Source: Anaerococcus rubeinfantis | GTDB lineage: Bacteria > Bacillota > Clostridia > Tissierellales > Peptoniphilaceae | DNA: 64,000 nt | NCBI RefSeq assembly: GCF_001487145.1 | Contig: NZ_LN913016.1 | Location: 620,001-684,000, forward strand | Direction: 5' to 3' | In this document: positions 16,435 to 25,082 of the stretch, piece by piece | Layout of the letters: each line of letters begins with the position of its first letter | How positions within the stretch are numbered: position 1 is the first letter of the stretch | The notes under the pieces: model-generated | Told to the model about the DNA's origin: nothing | Database searches by the model: none | Seen by the model: the letters and a program-made list of their open reading frames with translations, nothing else | Made by a program: the position numbers and the translations under genes

Positions 16435-16704
16435 TTATTTGGATAATTTTTTTATAATTTTTTCAATCTCTTCAATTTTTTCTATTCCATCTTTGTTTTT
16501 TTCATCTAGGGCATGGTAGACACAGTGTTGGAGATGGGAGGAGAGGACATCTGAATTTATATTTTTTAAAATTGAAATTGATGCCATTAATTGATTTGAG
16601 ATATCTATACAATACCTATCATCTTCTACCATTTTAATGAGCCCGTCAATTTGTCCTTTGACAGTTTTTAATTTTCTTAATGTTTTATCTTTATCAGCCT
16701 GCAT
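16435..16704 (-). CDS. csoR: CsoR-family copper-sensing repressor
   Basis: 89 residues, all-helical DUF156/CsoR fold. The Cu(I) ligands are all visible: Cys in RYCIDISNQLMA (near residue 32), then His and Cys in SHLQHC (near 57-61). Cu(I) binding releases the repressor from DNA. The gene starts 1 nt after the copA stop and is co-transcribed with copA, giving autoregulation through the operator upstream of copA. Confidence 0.93.
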   Translation of the reverse strand: MQADKDKTLRKLKTVKGQIDGLIKMVEDDRYCIDISNQLMASISILKNINSDVLSSHLQHCVYHALDEKNKDGIEKIEEIEKIIKKLSK

Positions 16705-16705
16705 T

Positions 16706-16933
16706 TTATTTATACTCTATACCTACAAACTCATATCCTGCATCATTTATTTTTTCTTTTATTTCTTCTTCATCAACTGATCCGAAAAAATCTACATTTG
16801 CAAGTTTTTCATCTAAATTTACTTCTGCATTTTCAATTCCTGCAATATTTTTCAAAACTTCTTCTACACGATTTTTGCAATGGTTGCAGCTCATATTATT
16901 TACTCTTACTATCATTTTGTTTAGTTCACTCAT
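16706..16933 (-). CDS. copZ: Putative CopZ-like copper chaperone from internal start in copA
   Basis: In-frame internal ATG at codon 771 of copA, preceded by a perfect AAGGAG (16945-16940) with 6-nt spacing. It would give a 75-residue protein made only of the C-terminal HMA domain (MSCNHC metal site, AEVNLDEKLANV). That is CopZ size. I infer dual expression: full CopA plus free chaperone. The strong ribosome site exactly at the domain boundary is the evidence; actual internal initiation is not proven. Confidence 0.55.
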   Translation of the reverse strand: MSELNKMIVRVNNMSCNHCKNRVEEVLKNIAGIENAEVNLDEKLANVDFFGSVDEEEIKEKINDAGYEFVGIEYK

Positions 16934-19243
16934 TTTTTTCTCCTTATTATTTTTTTCTTCTTCTAAAATTTCTTTTATTTTTTCTTCATTTTCAAAATCA
17001 GCCTTAAATCCTCTAAGTCTTAAAGAATTCAAACAAACAAATACTGATGATAAACTCATGGCAAAGGCACCAAACATTGGTGAAAGTTTCAATCCAAAAG
17101 TTGGATACAATAAACCAGCAGCAAGGGGAATTCCAATAACATTATAGAAAAAGGCCCAAAATAGATTTTCTTTTATTGTTTTTATGGTTGCTTTTGAAAG
17201 TTTTATGGCTGAAACAATATCTAAGATATTATTTTTTATTAAGATTACATCAGCTGATTCGATTGCAACATCAGTGCCATTTCCAATAGCCATGGAAACA
17301 TCACTTCTTGCAAGGGCTGGTGCATCATTAATTCCATCTCCAACCATCAATACTTTTTTACCCTTATTTTGAAGTTTTTTAACTTCTTTTTCCTTATCTT
17401 GAGGCAAGACTTCTGCATATTTTTCATCAATATTTAATGATTTTCTTATAGCTTCAGCGGTTTTTTCATTATCTCCTGTTATCATCCTAACTTCATAGCC
17501 CATTTTTTTCATCTCATCTATTGCAATTTTTGACAAAGTTTTTGGCCTATCTTGGACAGCTACAATTCCTATTACATTTTTTTCGTCAGAAAAATACATG
17601 GAAGTTTTTCCTTCATTTGAAAATTTATCAGCAATTTTTTCATAAGAATTTAAGTTAATATTTTTATCTCTCATTAAAGAAATATTTCCACCAAAATAAA
17701 TTTTATTTTTATATTTTGCCTTAATTCCCTTGCCGGAAATTGATTCGAATTCTTCAATTTTTTCTGCCCCTATATTTTTTTCCTTTGCAAATTCATTTAT
17801 TGCATTTGATAGGGGATGTTCGCTATTATTTTCAATTGAGCTTATAATTTTTATAAATTCTTTTTCATCTATTTCTGTTTTAATGTCTGTAACTTTTGGT
17901 TTTCCTTCAGTAATTGTTCCAGTTTTATCAAGTAAAATTGTATCAACCTTGTGAAGATTTTCTAGACTTTCAGCATTTTTAAATAAAAGTCCAAACTGAG
18001 CACTTTTTCCAGTAGCAACCATAATTGCCATTGGAGTTGCAAGTCCTAAAGCGCAAGGGCAAGAAATAACCAAAACAGAAATTGCAAGGTTTAAAGAAAA
18101 TTCAAATCCATATCCCAAAAACATCCAAGTTATAAATGTGAGTATTGAAATTATTATTACAGCTGGCACAAAAACTGCAGAAATTTTATCGGCAAGTTTT
18201 GCAATTGGGGCCTTTGTTTCATTAGCATCATTTACAAGCTCAATTATTTTAGAAAGGGTTGTATCTTCTCCAACTTTTGTAGCTTCAAAAACAAAAGATC
18301 CTTGTTTGTTTATAGTTGCAGAAATAACTTCATCGCCAACATTTTTATTTACTGGCATTGATTCGCCTGTTATTGCAGCTTCGTCTACAAGGGATGATCC
18401 TTCTTTTATAATCCCATCAACTGCTATTGATTCACCAGGACGAACTAAAATCAAATCTCCTTTTTTTAAATCTTCTACCAAAACTTCAACTTCTTGATTA
18501 TTTTTCAAAACTCTTGCTTTTTTTGGAGCAAGATCCATCAAAGATTCCAAAGATTTTTTTGTTTGACCTTTAGATCTTTTTTCAAAATATTTTCCAAGAG
18601 TAATCAAGGTTAAAATCATAGCCGCAGATTCAAAATATAAATTATGCCTATAGTTTTCAACTATTTCAAGATCTCCAAAACCAAGGCCGTACGCCATTCT
18701 CATTATGGCAAAAATCCCATAAATAAGTCCTGCAAAAGATCCAAGACCAACCAAGGTATCCATGTTGGGAGCCTTATTAACTAATCCCTTGAAACCAGAA
18801 ATATAAAAAATCCTATTTACAAAAATAATAGGAAGGGCCAACAAAAATTGCACAAAGGCAAAATTCACACTACCTTCAATTCCTGTCAAAAATTTTGGAA
18901 GGGGAAGAGAAATCATGTGGCCCATGGAAACATACATCAAAGGAATCATAAATAAAAACGAAATAATTAACCTATTTTTAACTTCAATTTCTTCATTAAA
19001 ATTATTTTTTTTATTTTTATTTTTTTCCTTTTTATTATTTTTTGGACTTGCTCCATAGCCAATTTTTTCTACAGCTTCTATAATATCATTTTCAGAAATT
19101 TTTTCCTTGTCATAGGAAACATTCATAGTTTCTGAAACAAGATTTACATTTACATCATCTACACCTAATTTTCTTACAGCTTTTTCTACGTTTGCTTGGC
19201 AAGATGCACAAGTCATTCCAGTAACATCAAAGCGTTCTTTCAT
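16706..19243 (-). CDS. copA: Copper-exporting P1B-type ATPase CopA with N- and C-terminal HMA domains
   Basis: 845 residues. N-terminal HMA domain (MTCASC, residues 10-15), eight transmembrane helices, actuator TGES, the Cu-site C395-P-C397, phosphorylation motif DKTGTIT, SEHPLS and GDGINDAPA. It exports Cu(I) across the cytoplasmic membrane. Unusually, a second complete HMA domain (MSCNHC) lies at the C-terminus, residues 771-845, after a Lys/Glu-rich linker. That part looks like a fused CopZ and carries its own ribosome site (separate entry). Start after AGGAGG; the CsoR operator is upstream. Confidence 0.95.
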   Translation of the reverse strand: MKERFDVTGMTCASCQANVEKAVRKLGVDDVNVNLVSETMNVSYDKEKISENDIIEAVEKIGYGASPKNNKKEKNKNKKNNFNEEIEVKNRLIISFLFMIPLMYVSMGHMISLPLPKFLTGIEGSVNFAFVQFLLALPIIFVNRIFYISGFKGLVNKAPNMDTLVGLGSFAGLIYGIFAIMRMAYGLGFGDLEIVENYRHNLYFESAAMILTLITLGKYFEKRSKGQTKKSLESLMDLAPKKARVLKNNQEVEVLVEDLKKGDLILVRPGESIAVDGIIKEGSSLVDEAAITGESMPVNKNVGDEVISATINKQGSFVFEATKVGEDTTLSKIIELVNDANETKAPIAKLADKISAVFVPAVIIISILTFITWMFLGYGFEFSLNLAISVLVISCPCALGLATPMAIMVATGKSAQFGLLFKNAESLENLHKVDTILLDKTGTITEGKPKVTDIKTEIDEKEFIKIISSIENNSEHPLSNAINEFAKEKNIGAEKIEEFESISGKGIKAKYKNKIYFGGNISLMRDKNINLNSYEKIADKFSNEGKTSMYFSDEKNVIGIVAVQDRPKTLSKIAIDEMKKMGYEVRMITGDNEKTAEAIRKSLNIDEKYAEVLPQDKEKEVKKLQNKGKKVLMVGDGINDAPALARSDVSMAIGNGTDVAIESADVILIKNNILDIVSAIKLSKATIKTIKENLFWAFFYNVIGIPLAAGLLYPTFGLKLSPMFGAFAMSLSSVFVCLNSLRLRGFKADFENEEKIKEILEEEKNNKEKKMSELNKMIVRVNNMSCNHCKNRVEEVLKNIAGIENAEVNLDEKLANVDFFGSVDEEEIKEKINDAGYEFVGIEYK

Positions 19244-19258
19244 TTTACCTCCTTACTA

Positions 19259-19311
19259 ACACCCTGTGGGGGTATATATCTCTATTATATTGCTTAATTA
19301 ATTTTTGTAAA
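19259..19311 (-). promoter_or_regulatory. copA promoter with CsoR operator
   Basis: Minus strand: TTTACA (19311-19306), 16-bp spacer, TATAAT (19289-19284), then ATACCCCCACAGGGT (19275-19261), which fits the TACCC-N-GGGTA-like CsoR operators of Firmicute copper operons. Its place just after the -10 suits repression. Confidence 0.75.
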
Positions 19312-19328
19312 GGATAAAAATTATTTAT

Positions 19329-19334
19329 GGGTAG
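19329..19334 (+). promoter_or_regulatory. GGGTAG -10-like element (SigB-type, putative)
   Basis: GGGTAG 21 nt before the acylphosphatase start. No clear -35. Listed because of its recurrence. Confidence 0.3.
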
Positions 19335-19355
19335 AAAATAATCAAGGAGAAAAAA

Positions 19356-19622
19356 ATGAAAAGATATAATATGATTTTTAAAGGAAGAGTTCAAGGGGTA
19401 GGTTTTAGGTATAAATCTTATATGATTGCAAACGAACTTGGACTTACAGGAGATGTTTATAATTTATATGATGGAGATGTTGAAGTAAATGTTCAAGGAA
19501 ATCAAGAAAAAATAGATATTTTTTTGGATAGGTTGGCACACGATAGGTTTATTAGAATTGATGATATAAAAATAAAAGAAAAAGAAATAGAAAAAGATGA
19601 AAAAGAATTTAAATTATCATAA
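19356..19622 (+). CDS. acyP: Acylphosphatase
   Basis: 88 residues, the usual size. The signature GRVQGVGFRYKSYMIANELGLTGDVYNLYDGDVEVNVQG includes the catalytic Arg (GFR) and Asn (VYN) of the family. It hydrolyses the carboxyl-phosphate bond of acyl phosphates such as acetyl- or carbamoyl-phosphate in the cytoplasm. It is monocistronic, starting after AAGGAG. A 100-bp inverted-repeat structure follows. Confidence 0.92.
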   Translation: MKRYNMIFKGRVQGVGFRYKSYMIANELGLTGDVYNLYDGDVEVNVQGNQEKIDIFLDRLAHDRFIRIDDIKIKEKEIEKDEKEFKLS

Positions 19623-19625
19623 AAA

Positions 19626-19725
19626 ATGGACATATGCAAAATTATTTTCTTTAAAAATTATAAGCTCTCTATAAATTTTTAGAGAGCTTGTAAAATTAAA
19701 GTAATAAATTTTTGCAAATGTCCAT
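19626..19725. repeat. 100-bp nested inverted repeat (MITE-like or bidirectional terminator)
   Basis: Outer arms atggacat-a-tgcaaaa and ttttgca-a-atgtccat form a roughly 20-bp imperfect stem at the ends (19626 and 19725). Inside is a second hairpin AAGCTCTCT / AGAGAGCTT (19662-19689). It lies between convergent acyP and the holin-family gene, whose stop codon it touches. Confidence 0.6.
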
Positions 19726-20066
19726 TATTTTTTATCAAAAAAGTTGCTTATTGCTGGATTTATTATTGCAAGAATTATTGATGCAAATAAAGCAGTCCAA
19801 AATGAATTGATGCTTGCTCCACTTGCAAGGTTAAATGTTATTTCTAAAACTATAGCATTTACAATAAAAGAAAATAAACCCAAAGTTAATATTGTCAATG
19901 GAAGAGATAATAATTTTAAAATTGGTTTAATTATTGCATTTACAAAAACCAATAATAAGGCAGTAATCAATAGAGCCTTTGTTTCAGTAAAAGAAATTCC
20001 TGAAAATAAGAAATCAAGTACGTACAAACTAATAGCATTTACTATCCATTCAACTAAAATTGCCAC
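19725..20066 (-). CDS. Phage holin family (YvlD-type) membrane protein
   Basis: 113 residues from a GTG start preceded by GGAGGTGAT; the longer frame upstream has no ribosome site. Four transmembrane helices cover most of the protein, with the family motif FVNAIIKPILKLLSLPLTILTLGLFSFIVNAIVL and a C-terminal AIINPAISNFF. This is the mycobacterial-4TMS holin superfamily IV/YvlD group. Despite the name these are chromosomal membrane proteins of unclear role; nothing phage-like surrounds it. Confidence 0.85.
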   Translation of the reverse strand: MAILVEWIVNAISLYVLDFLFSGISFTETKALLITALLLVFVNAIIKPILKLLSLPLTILTLGLFSFIVNAIVLEITFNLASGASINSFWTALFASIILAIINPAISNFFDKK

Positions 20067-20125
20067 TTTATCACCTCCTTTTGTTTTTATAAATTTTACA
20101 AGAAAAGTAATTAAAATCAAATTTT

Positions 20126-20176
20126 TGAAAGAAAATGAAAGAAAATGATTGACTTTGATAGAAATACTATTATAAT
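20126..20176 (+). promoter_or_regulatory. Promoter and tandem-repeat operator of the deoR-pfkB operon
   Basis: Two exact tandem copies of TGAAAGAAAA (20126-20135, 20136-20145) directly upstream of TTGACT (20149-20154), 16-bp spacer, TATAAT (20171-20176). The 10-bp period places both copies on one DNA face, as expected for a DeoR-type operator. The start codon at 20185 lies only 8 bp after the -10. Confidence 0.6.
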
Positions 20177-20184
20177 ATTAGCAA

Positions 20185-20874
20185 ATGATATTTGAAAAAA
20201 GAATTGAAATTATTTTAAATATTTTAAAAAAACAAAGGCAAATTTCTAATAAGTTTTTAATAACAAATCTTAATGTTAGTGAGTCCACTTTGAGAAGAGA
20301 TTTAGATTATCTCGAAAAAAGGGGGTATATCAAAAGAGTTCATGGTGGAGCGATTCTTGCAAACATTGAATTTGAAGAAAAATCTTATGATAAAAATGTT
20401 GTTTCAAATATTGAAAGTAAAATAAAAATTGCCAAAAAGGCCTCAAGGGAAATTTTTGATAGTAAATATATTTATTTGGATGCAGGAACTACTGTACATC
20501 AAATTATAGATTACCTATCAAAAGATATTATTGTAGTTACAAATGGGATTATGCATTTGGAAAAACTCGCAAAAAATAATATTAAAACAATTTTTCTAGG
20601 TGGAAATATAAAAAGCAAGACAAATGTAGTAATCGGTGAGCAAGCTTTGGAAAATTTATTAAAGTATAGTTTTGACCTATGCTTTATCGGAGCAAATGGA
20701 TACTGTGATGGGGAATTTACAACTCATGATCCAGATGAAGCAATAATTAAAAATACTGCAATAAAAAAATCAAAAAGATCAATAATTTTAATTGATAAGT
20801 CGAAATTTGGCAAAGTTTATTTTTCTAAAATATGTGATATAGAAGATGTAGATTTAATTACGGAGGATTTATGA
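20185..20874 (+). CDS. DeoR/GlpR-family transcriptional regulator, apparently leaderless
   Basis: 229 residues. N-terminal DeoR winged helix (RIEIILNILKKQRQISNKFLITNLNVSESTLRRDLDYLEKRGYIKRVHGGAIL, about 5-58), then a sugar-phosphate-sensing DeoRC domain (YLDAGTTVHQI, VTNGI, FLGGNIKSKTNVVIG, CFIGANGY). It should respond to a phosphorylated sugar and control the overlapping kinase gene (4-bp overlap, ATGA). There is no Shine-Dalgarno, and the start codon falls at the predicted transcription start, so the mRNA is probably leaderless. The N-terminus fits the family, so the start is not misplaced. Confidence 0.88.
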   Translation: MIFEKRIEIILNILKKQRQISNKFLITNLNVSESTLRRDLDYLEKRGYIKRVHGGAILANIEFEEKSYDKNVVSNIESKIKIAKKASREIFDSKYIYLDAGTTVHQIIDYLSKDIIVVTNGIMHLEKLAKNNIKTIFLGGNIKSKTNVVIGEQALENLLKYSFDLCFIGANGYCDGEFTTHDPDEAIIKNTAIKKSKRSIILIDKSKFGKVYFSKICDIEDVDLITEDL

Positions 20875-21785
20875 TTTATACACTTACTTTAAATCCATCT
20901 ATTGATTATGTTCTAAGAATTGAAAAATTTGAAGATGGACAAACTATAAGAAGTAAAAGTGAAGAAAAATATCCAGGTGGAAAGGGAATAATGGTTTCCA
21001 AACTCTTAAAAAATCTTGGAGAAAAATCAATAAATATTGGATTTTTGGGAGGTTTTACTGGAGAATTTATTAAAAATAAATTAGAAAATTTAGGGATTGA
21101 TGAAGAATTTACAAAAATTTCTGATGATTCTAGGATAAATGTAAAAATAAAATATGATAAAGAAACCGAAATTAATGCTCAAGGACCTGAGATTAAAGAA
21201 GAAGAGATTGAAGAGTTTTTAAATTATTTGGATAATCTTAAAGAAGATGATTTTGTTATAATTTCAGGATCAATCCCAAAATCTTTGGGAGATGATTTTT
21301 ATAGGGTTATTGTTAATTTACTTGAAATGGAAAATGTAAGATTTGCCCTTGATACATCTGGCAAAAAACTATTTAATCTTTCATCCTACAAACCATTTTT
21401 GGTAAAGCCAAACAGGGATGAGCTTGGTGAAATTTTTGAGGATGAAATTGATAGTGATGAAAAAATTGTAAAGTATGCAAGAAAATTAATTGACCAAGGA
21501 GCAGAAAATGTAATTGTTTCTCTTGGAAAAGATGGGTCAATTTTTGTAGATAACAATATTGCATATAAGGCAAAACCAATTGAAGGAAAATTAATTAATT
21601 CTGTAGGAAGCGGAGATAGCATGGTTGCTGGATATATTTATGGATATATGAAGGGACTTTCAAAAGTTGATTCATATAAACTTGCTGTAGCTTGTGGAAG
21701 TGCAACAGCCTTTAGTCCAGATATTGCAGAAAAAGAATTGATTTATAAAATACTCGAGAAAGTTGAGGTTGAAGAATGGAAATAA
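20871..21785 (+). CDS. 1-phosphofructokinase/tagatose-6-phosphate kinase (PfkB family)
   Basis: 304 residues. PfkB signatures: YTLTLNPSIDYVL at the N-terminus, PGGKGIMVSKLLKNLG, VKPNRDELGEIF, VSLGKDGSIF and the ATP/catalytic motif NSVGSGDSMVAGYIYG. This subgroup phosphorylates fructose-1-P or tagatose-6-P. The coupled DeoR gene makes FruR/FruK-like control the best guess. No fructose PTS gene follows, so the sugar-1-phosphate source must be elsewhere. One residue of the usual GGKG-N-VA motif differs (IMVSK for -NVAR). Confidence 0.85.
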   Translation: MIYTLTLNPSIDYVLRIEKFEDGQTIRSKSEEKYPGGKGIMVSKLLKNLGEKSINIGFLGGFTGEFIKNKLENLGIDEEFTKISDDSRINVKIKYDKETEINAQGPEIKEEEIEEFLNYLDNLKEDDFVIISGSIPKSLGDDFYRVIVNLLEMENVRFALDTSGKKLFNLSSYKPFLVKPNRDELGEIFEDEIDSDEKIVKYARKLIDQGAENVIVSLGKDGSIFVDNNIAYKAKPIEGKLINSVGSGDSMVAGYIYGYMKGLSKVDSYKLAVACGSATAFSPDIAEKELIYKILEKVEVEEWK

Positions 21786-21837
21786 AAGATTTATTAAAAA
21801 GAAAATTATAAATCAATAAACTTAATTTTAAAATATT

Positions 21838-21867
21838 CACCAGCTTAATTTTAAGTTGGTGTTTTTT
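21838..21867 (+). terminator. Terminator after the kinase operon
   Basis: CACCAGCTTA/TAAGTTGGTG stem followed by six T. Confidence 0.85.
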
Positions 21868-21887
21868 ATTTGGGAAAAATTGGGTAT
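21861..21887 (+). promoter_or_regulatory. SigB-like promoter of the aldehyde dehydrogenase gene (putative)
   Basis: GTTTTT (21861-21866, in the U-tail of the preceding terminator), 15-bp spacer, GGGTAT (21882-21887), 22 nt before the ATG. Confidence 0.5.
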
Positions 21888-21909
21888 AGGAAGAAAAAGA
21901 GAGGTAAAT

Positions 21910-23283
21910 ATGAAAACATTAGAAAAAGTTATTGAAGAGCAAAAAATATTTTTTAATACGGGCTTAACCAATACAGAAGATTTTAGAAAAAAAGCCTTGA
22001 TAAATTTAAAAAAATCTATAAATAAAAATAAGAATGAAATTTTACATGCTTTAAAAATGGATTTAAATAAATCAGCAACAGAAGCTTATTTTTCTGAAAT
22101 TGCAGGTGCTCACTCAGAAATAGATTTTGCTTTAAAAAATTTATCTGAATGGATGAAAGATAAAAGAGAGATTACAAATATGGAAGCTATGCCTGGAAAA
22201 TCCTTTACAAGATATGAACCTTTGGGTATAACTCTTGTGATTTCTCCTTGGAATTATCCGTTTTTGTTGGCGATTAACCCAATAATAAATGCAATAGCAA
22301 GTGGAAATACAGTAATTTTGAAAACTTCAAGAAAGGCAGTTTACACTTCGAAAATTCTAAAAAAAATTTTGGATAAAAATTTTGATAGGTCTTTTATTTA
22401 TTGCGTTGACAATGAAAAAATAAGCCATGACGAGCTTTTATCTTATAAGTATGACCATATATTTTTTACAGGTTCTTCGAAAGTTGGAAGAACTATAATG
22501 AAAAAAGCAAGTGAAAATTTGACCAAAGTTACTCTTGAACTTGGTGGCAAATCTCCTTGTATAGTTGATGAGACTGCAAATTTGAAATTTGCTGCAAAAA
22601 GAATTATTTGGGGAAAACTTTTAAACAGCGGCCAAACTTGTGTGGCTCCAGATTATTTATTGGTCCACAAGGATGTGAAAAATGAACTTCTAAGACTAAT
22701 GAAGCAAGCTATATTTGAATTTTTTGGTGATAGGGCTTTAGAAAATCCTGATTATCCAAGAATAATTGACAAAAAAGCTTTAGATAGGCTTGTTTATTTG
22801 ATGGAAGGACAAGATATTTATACGGGAGGACTTTATAATTCTAAAACTTTAAAAATTGAGCCAACCATAATTAATAATGTAGATTTTTCAAATAAAATTA
22901 TGGAGGAGGAAATTTTTGGGCCAATTCTTCCTGTTATTGAATATGAAGATATTTTTGAAATAATTAAAAAATTACAAAAAATGGACAAGCCACTTTCTAT
23001 GTATATTTTTAGCGAAGACCAAGACCATATTGATAGACTTACCTATGATTTGTCATCTGGTGGAGTTTGTATTAATGATACAATCATGCATTTAACAAAT
23101 CCTAATATAGAATTTGGAGGAGTTGGAGAAAGTGGAATGGGAGGATATCATGGGAAATTTGGCTTTATGAATTTTTCAAATAGGAAATCTATAATGCTTA
23201 GGTCAAATAATATCGATATAAAAATAAAATATCCTCCATATTCAAAAGGTCAAGAAAAAATAATCAAAAAAATTTTTAAATGA
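21910..23283 (+). CDS. Aldehyde dehydrogenase, class 3-like
   Basis: 457 residues from the ATG after GAGGTAAAT, the usual length for family 3 ALDHs. Motifs: SPWNYPFLLAINPIINAIASGNTVILK (NAD-binding Asn and Lys), FTGSSKVGRTI, ELGGKSPCIVD with the general-base Glu, NSGQTCVAPDYLLV with the catalytic Cys, and EEIFGPILPV. It oxidises aldehydes to acids with NAD(P)+. The physiological aldehyde is unknown; detoxification of lipid or fermentation aldehydes is plausible given the stress-like promoter. Confidence 0.93.
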   Translation: MKTLEKVIEEQKIFFNTGLTNTEDFRKKALINLKKSINKNKNEILHALKMDLNKSATEAYFSEIAGAHSEIDFALKNLSEWMKDKREITNMEAMPGKSFTRYEPLGITLVISPWNYPFLLAINPIINAIASGNTVILKTSRKAVYTSKILKKILDKNFDRSFIYCVDNEKISHDELLSYKYDHIFFTGSSKVGRTIMKKASENLTKVTLELGGKSPCIVDETANLKFAAKRIIWGKLLNSGQTCVAPDYLLVHKDVKNELLRLMKQAIFEFFGDRALENPDYPRIIDKKALDRLVYLMEGQDIYTGGLYNSKTLKIEPTIINNVDFSNKIMEEEIFGPILPVIEYEDIFEIIKKLQKMDKPLSMYIFSEDQDHIDRLTYDLSSGGVCINDTIMHLTNPNIEFGGVGESGMGGYHGKFGFMNFSNRKSIMLRSNNIDIKIKYPPYSKGQEKIIKKIFK

Positions 23284-23284
23284 G

Positions 23285-23308
23285 AATCCTAATTTTTTAG
23301 GATTTTTA
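23285..23308 (+). terminator. Rho-independent terminator
   Basis: AATCCTAA/TTAGGATT stem and T-rich tail. Confidence 0.75.
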
Positions 23309-23385
23309 TTTTTTGCTTTTTATTTTAATTTATTGAAGAAAAATTTTACAAAAGTATAATAGGGTTTATATCAAGGGGTGGTTTA

Positions 23386-25056
23386 ATGGTGTTTATATCT
23401 GATGAGAAAAAAAATCAAATTTTAGAAAATTCAGATATTGTGGCAATTATTGGAGATTATGTAGATTTAAAAAAATCTGGTAACTCTTATAAGGGTTTGT
23501 GTCCTTTTCACAACGAAAAGACACCATCCTTTACAGTTGATGACAAGAAACAATTATTTCATTGCTTCGGTTGTGGCGAAGGCGGTGATGTTGTTTCTTT
23601 TATTATGCACAAAGAAGGACTTTCCTATATAGATGCCATGAAGTATTTGGCAAATAAGGCTGGCATAAAACTTGATGATTCAAAATCTTCAAAGGAAAAT
23701 AAAATTTTAAATAGGTATTATGATATTAACAAAGATATTATGATGTATTTTTACAAAAATTTATTGACTGATAAGACCGGACAAATTTATTTAAAAAATA
23801 GGGGCTTTAGGTCAAATATTGTAAATACTTTTATGTTAGGTTATGCCAAAAATTCTTGGGATGACTTATTAAATTATGTAAAAAAGAAAGATTATCTGCT
23901 GGATGATATTGAAAATTTGGGTTTAATAAAAAAATCTCAAAACGGAAAATATTATGATAAGTACAGAAATAGGTTGATTTTTCCTATTATAAATCACTAT
24001 GGAAAAGTGATTGGCTTTGGTGGAAGGAGCATAGATTCTACCATGCCAAAATATTTAAATTCACCTGAAAGTAAGGTTTTTAAAAAAAGATACAACCTTT
24101 ATGGTTTAAATATTTTTAAAAAACAGGCAAGTAAGGATATTATTTTGGTTGAAGGTTATATGGATGTAATTGGTCTAAATAACCAAGGAATCGATCAAGC
24201 TGTGGCAAGTCTTGGAACAAGTCTTACAAATGATCAAGCAAAACTTTTGAAAAGATACGCCAAAAATGTTTATATTTGCTATGACGAGGACAATGCTGGA
24301 ATTAAAGCAACTGATAGGGCAATCGAAATACTTTTAGATGAAGGAATAAAACCAAATATAATTTCCCTTGAAAAAGGTCTTGATCCAGATGATTTTGTAA
24401 AAAAATATGGCAAAGATGCCTTTATTAAAAAAATGGATGAGGCTAGTGATGTTTATAATTACAAGTACAATAAAATTCTTGACTTGTATGCAAAAAGCAA
24501 GGATAATGAGAAATTTGAAAAATTAAATTTATTTATCGAATTTTTGGCATCTATTAAGTCAGATCTTACTAGAGAAATTTTTATAAATAATGTTAGCAAA
24601 CTCTTTAATATAGATAAGGCTACTTTAAAAGAATCCGTCTTAAAGTATAATGATAACTACAAAAAGACTTATAAAAATAATAAAGATAATTTTTCAAACG
24701 ATAATAATTTTAAAAATTTTCACCAAAAACAAAAAATAATTGTTGAAAGAAAAAATTATGAAATTCCAATTAATGAACTTGAAACCCTAAGATTATATCT
24801 TAATCAAAGAGATGATTACAAGGAATTTGAAGATTTTTTCGATCAAGCATTGGTTGATGATAGATTAAAAGAAGTAAAAGCATATATTGATAAAAATGGT
24901 TTTGATAGGATAAGTGAAAATTTTTCAAATGATTATCAATTTATAATAGATTATATTAAAAACAAGTCGAATAAAATATTAGCTTATGAATTGAAAGAAA
25001 AAATTAATCTTGAAAATAGAAGAAAACTTTTGGAAAAGTTGAAAAATAAAGACTAA
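23386..25056 (+). CDS. dnaG: DNA primase
   Basis: 556 residues. N-terminal CHC2 zinc finger ([11 protein letters not shown]...[10 protein letters not shown], about 39-65), the DnaG catalytic core with TOPRIM motifs [13 protein letters not shown] and [10 protein letters not shown], then a DnaB-binding C-terminal region that is short and Asn/Lys-rich. It makes RNA primers at the replication fork. It starts after AAGGGGTGG and leads the classical macromolecular-synthesis cluster dnaG-rpoD-trmK-nif3. No rpsU precedes it here. Confidence 0.97.
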   Translation: MVFISDEKKNQILENSDIVAIIGDYVDLKKSGNSYKGLCPFHNEKTPSFTVDDKKQLFHCFGCGEGGDVVSFIMHKEGLSYIDAMKYLANKAGIKLDDSKSSKENKILNRYYDINKDIMMYFYKNLLTDKTGQIYLKNRGFRSNIVNTFMLGYAKNSWDDLLNYVKKKDYLLDDIENLGLIKKSQNGKYYDKYRNRLIFPIINHYGKVIGFGGRSIDSTMPKYLNSPESKVFKKRYNLYGLNIFKKQASKDIILVEGYMDVIGLNNQGIDQAVASLGTSLTNDQAKLLKRYAKNVYICYDEDNAGIKATDRAIEILLDEGIKPNIISLEKGLDPDDFVKKYGKDAFIKKMDEASDVYNYKYNKILDLYAKSKDNEKFEKLNLFIEFLASIKSDLTREIFINNVSKLFNIDKATLKESVLKYNDNYKKTYKNNKDNFSNDNNFKNFHQKQKIIVERKNYEIPINELETLRLYLNQRDDYKEFEDFFDQALVDDRLKEVKAYIDKNGFDRISENFSNDYQFIIDYIKNKSNKILAYELKEKINLENRRKLLEKLKNKD

Positions 25057-25082
25057 TCACTTCAAAGCTGGAGGGGAGACTT

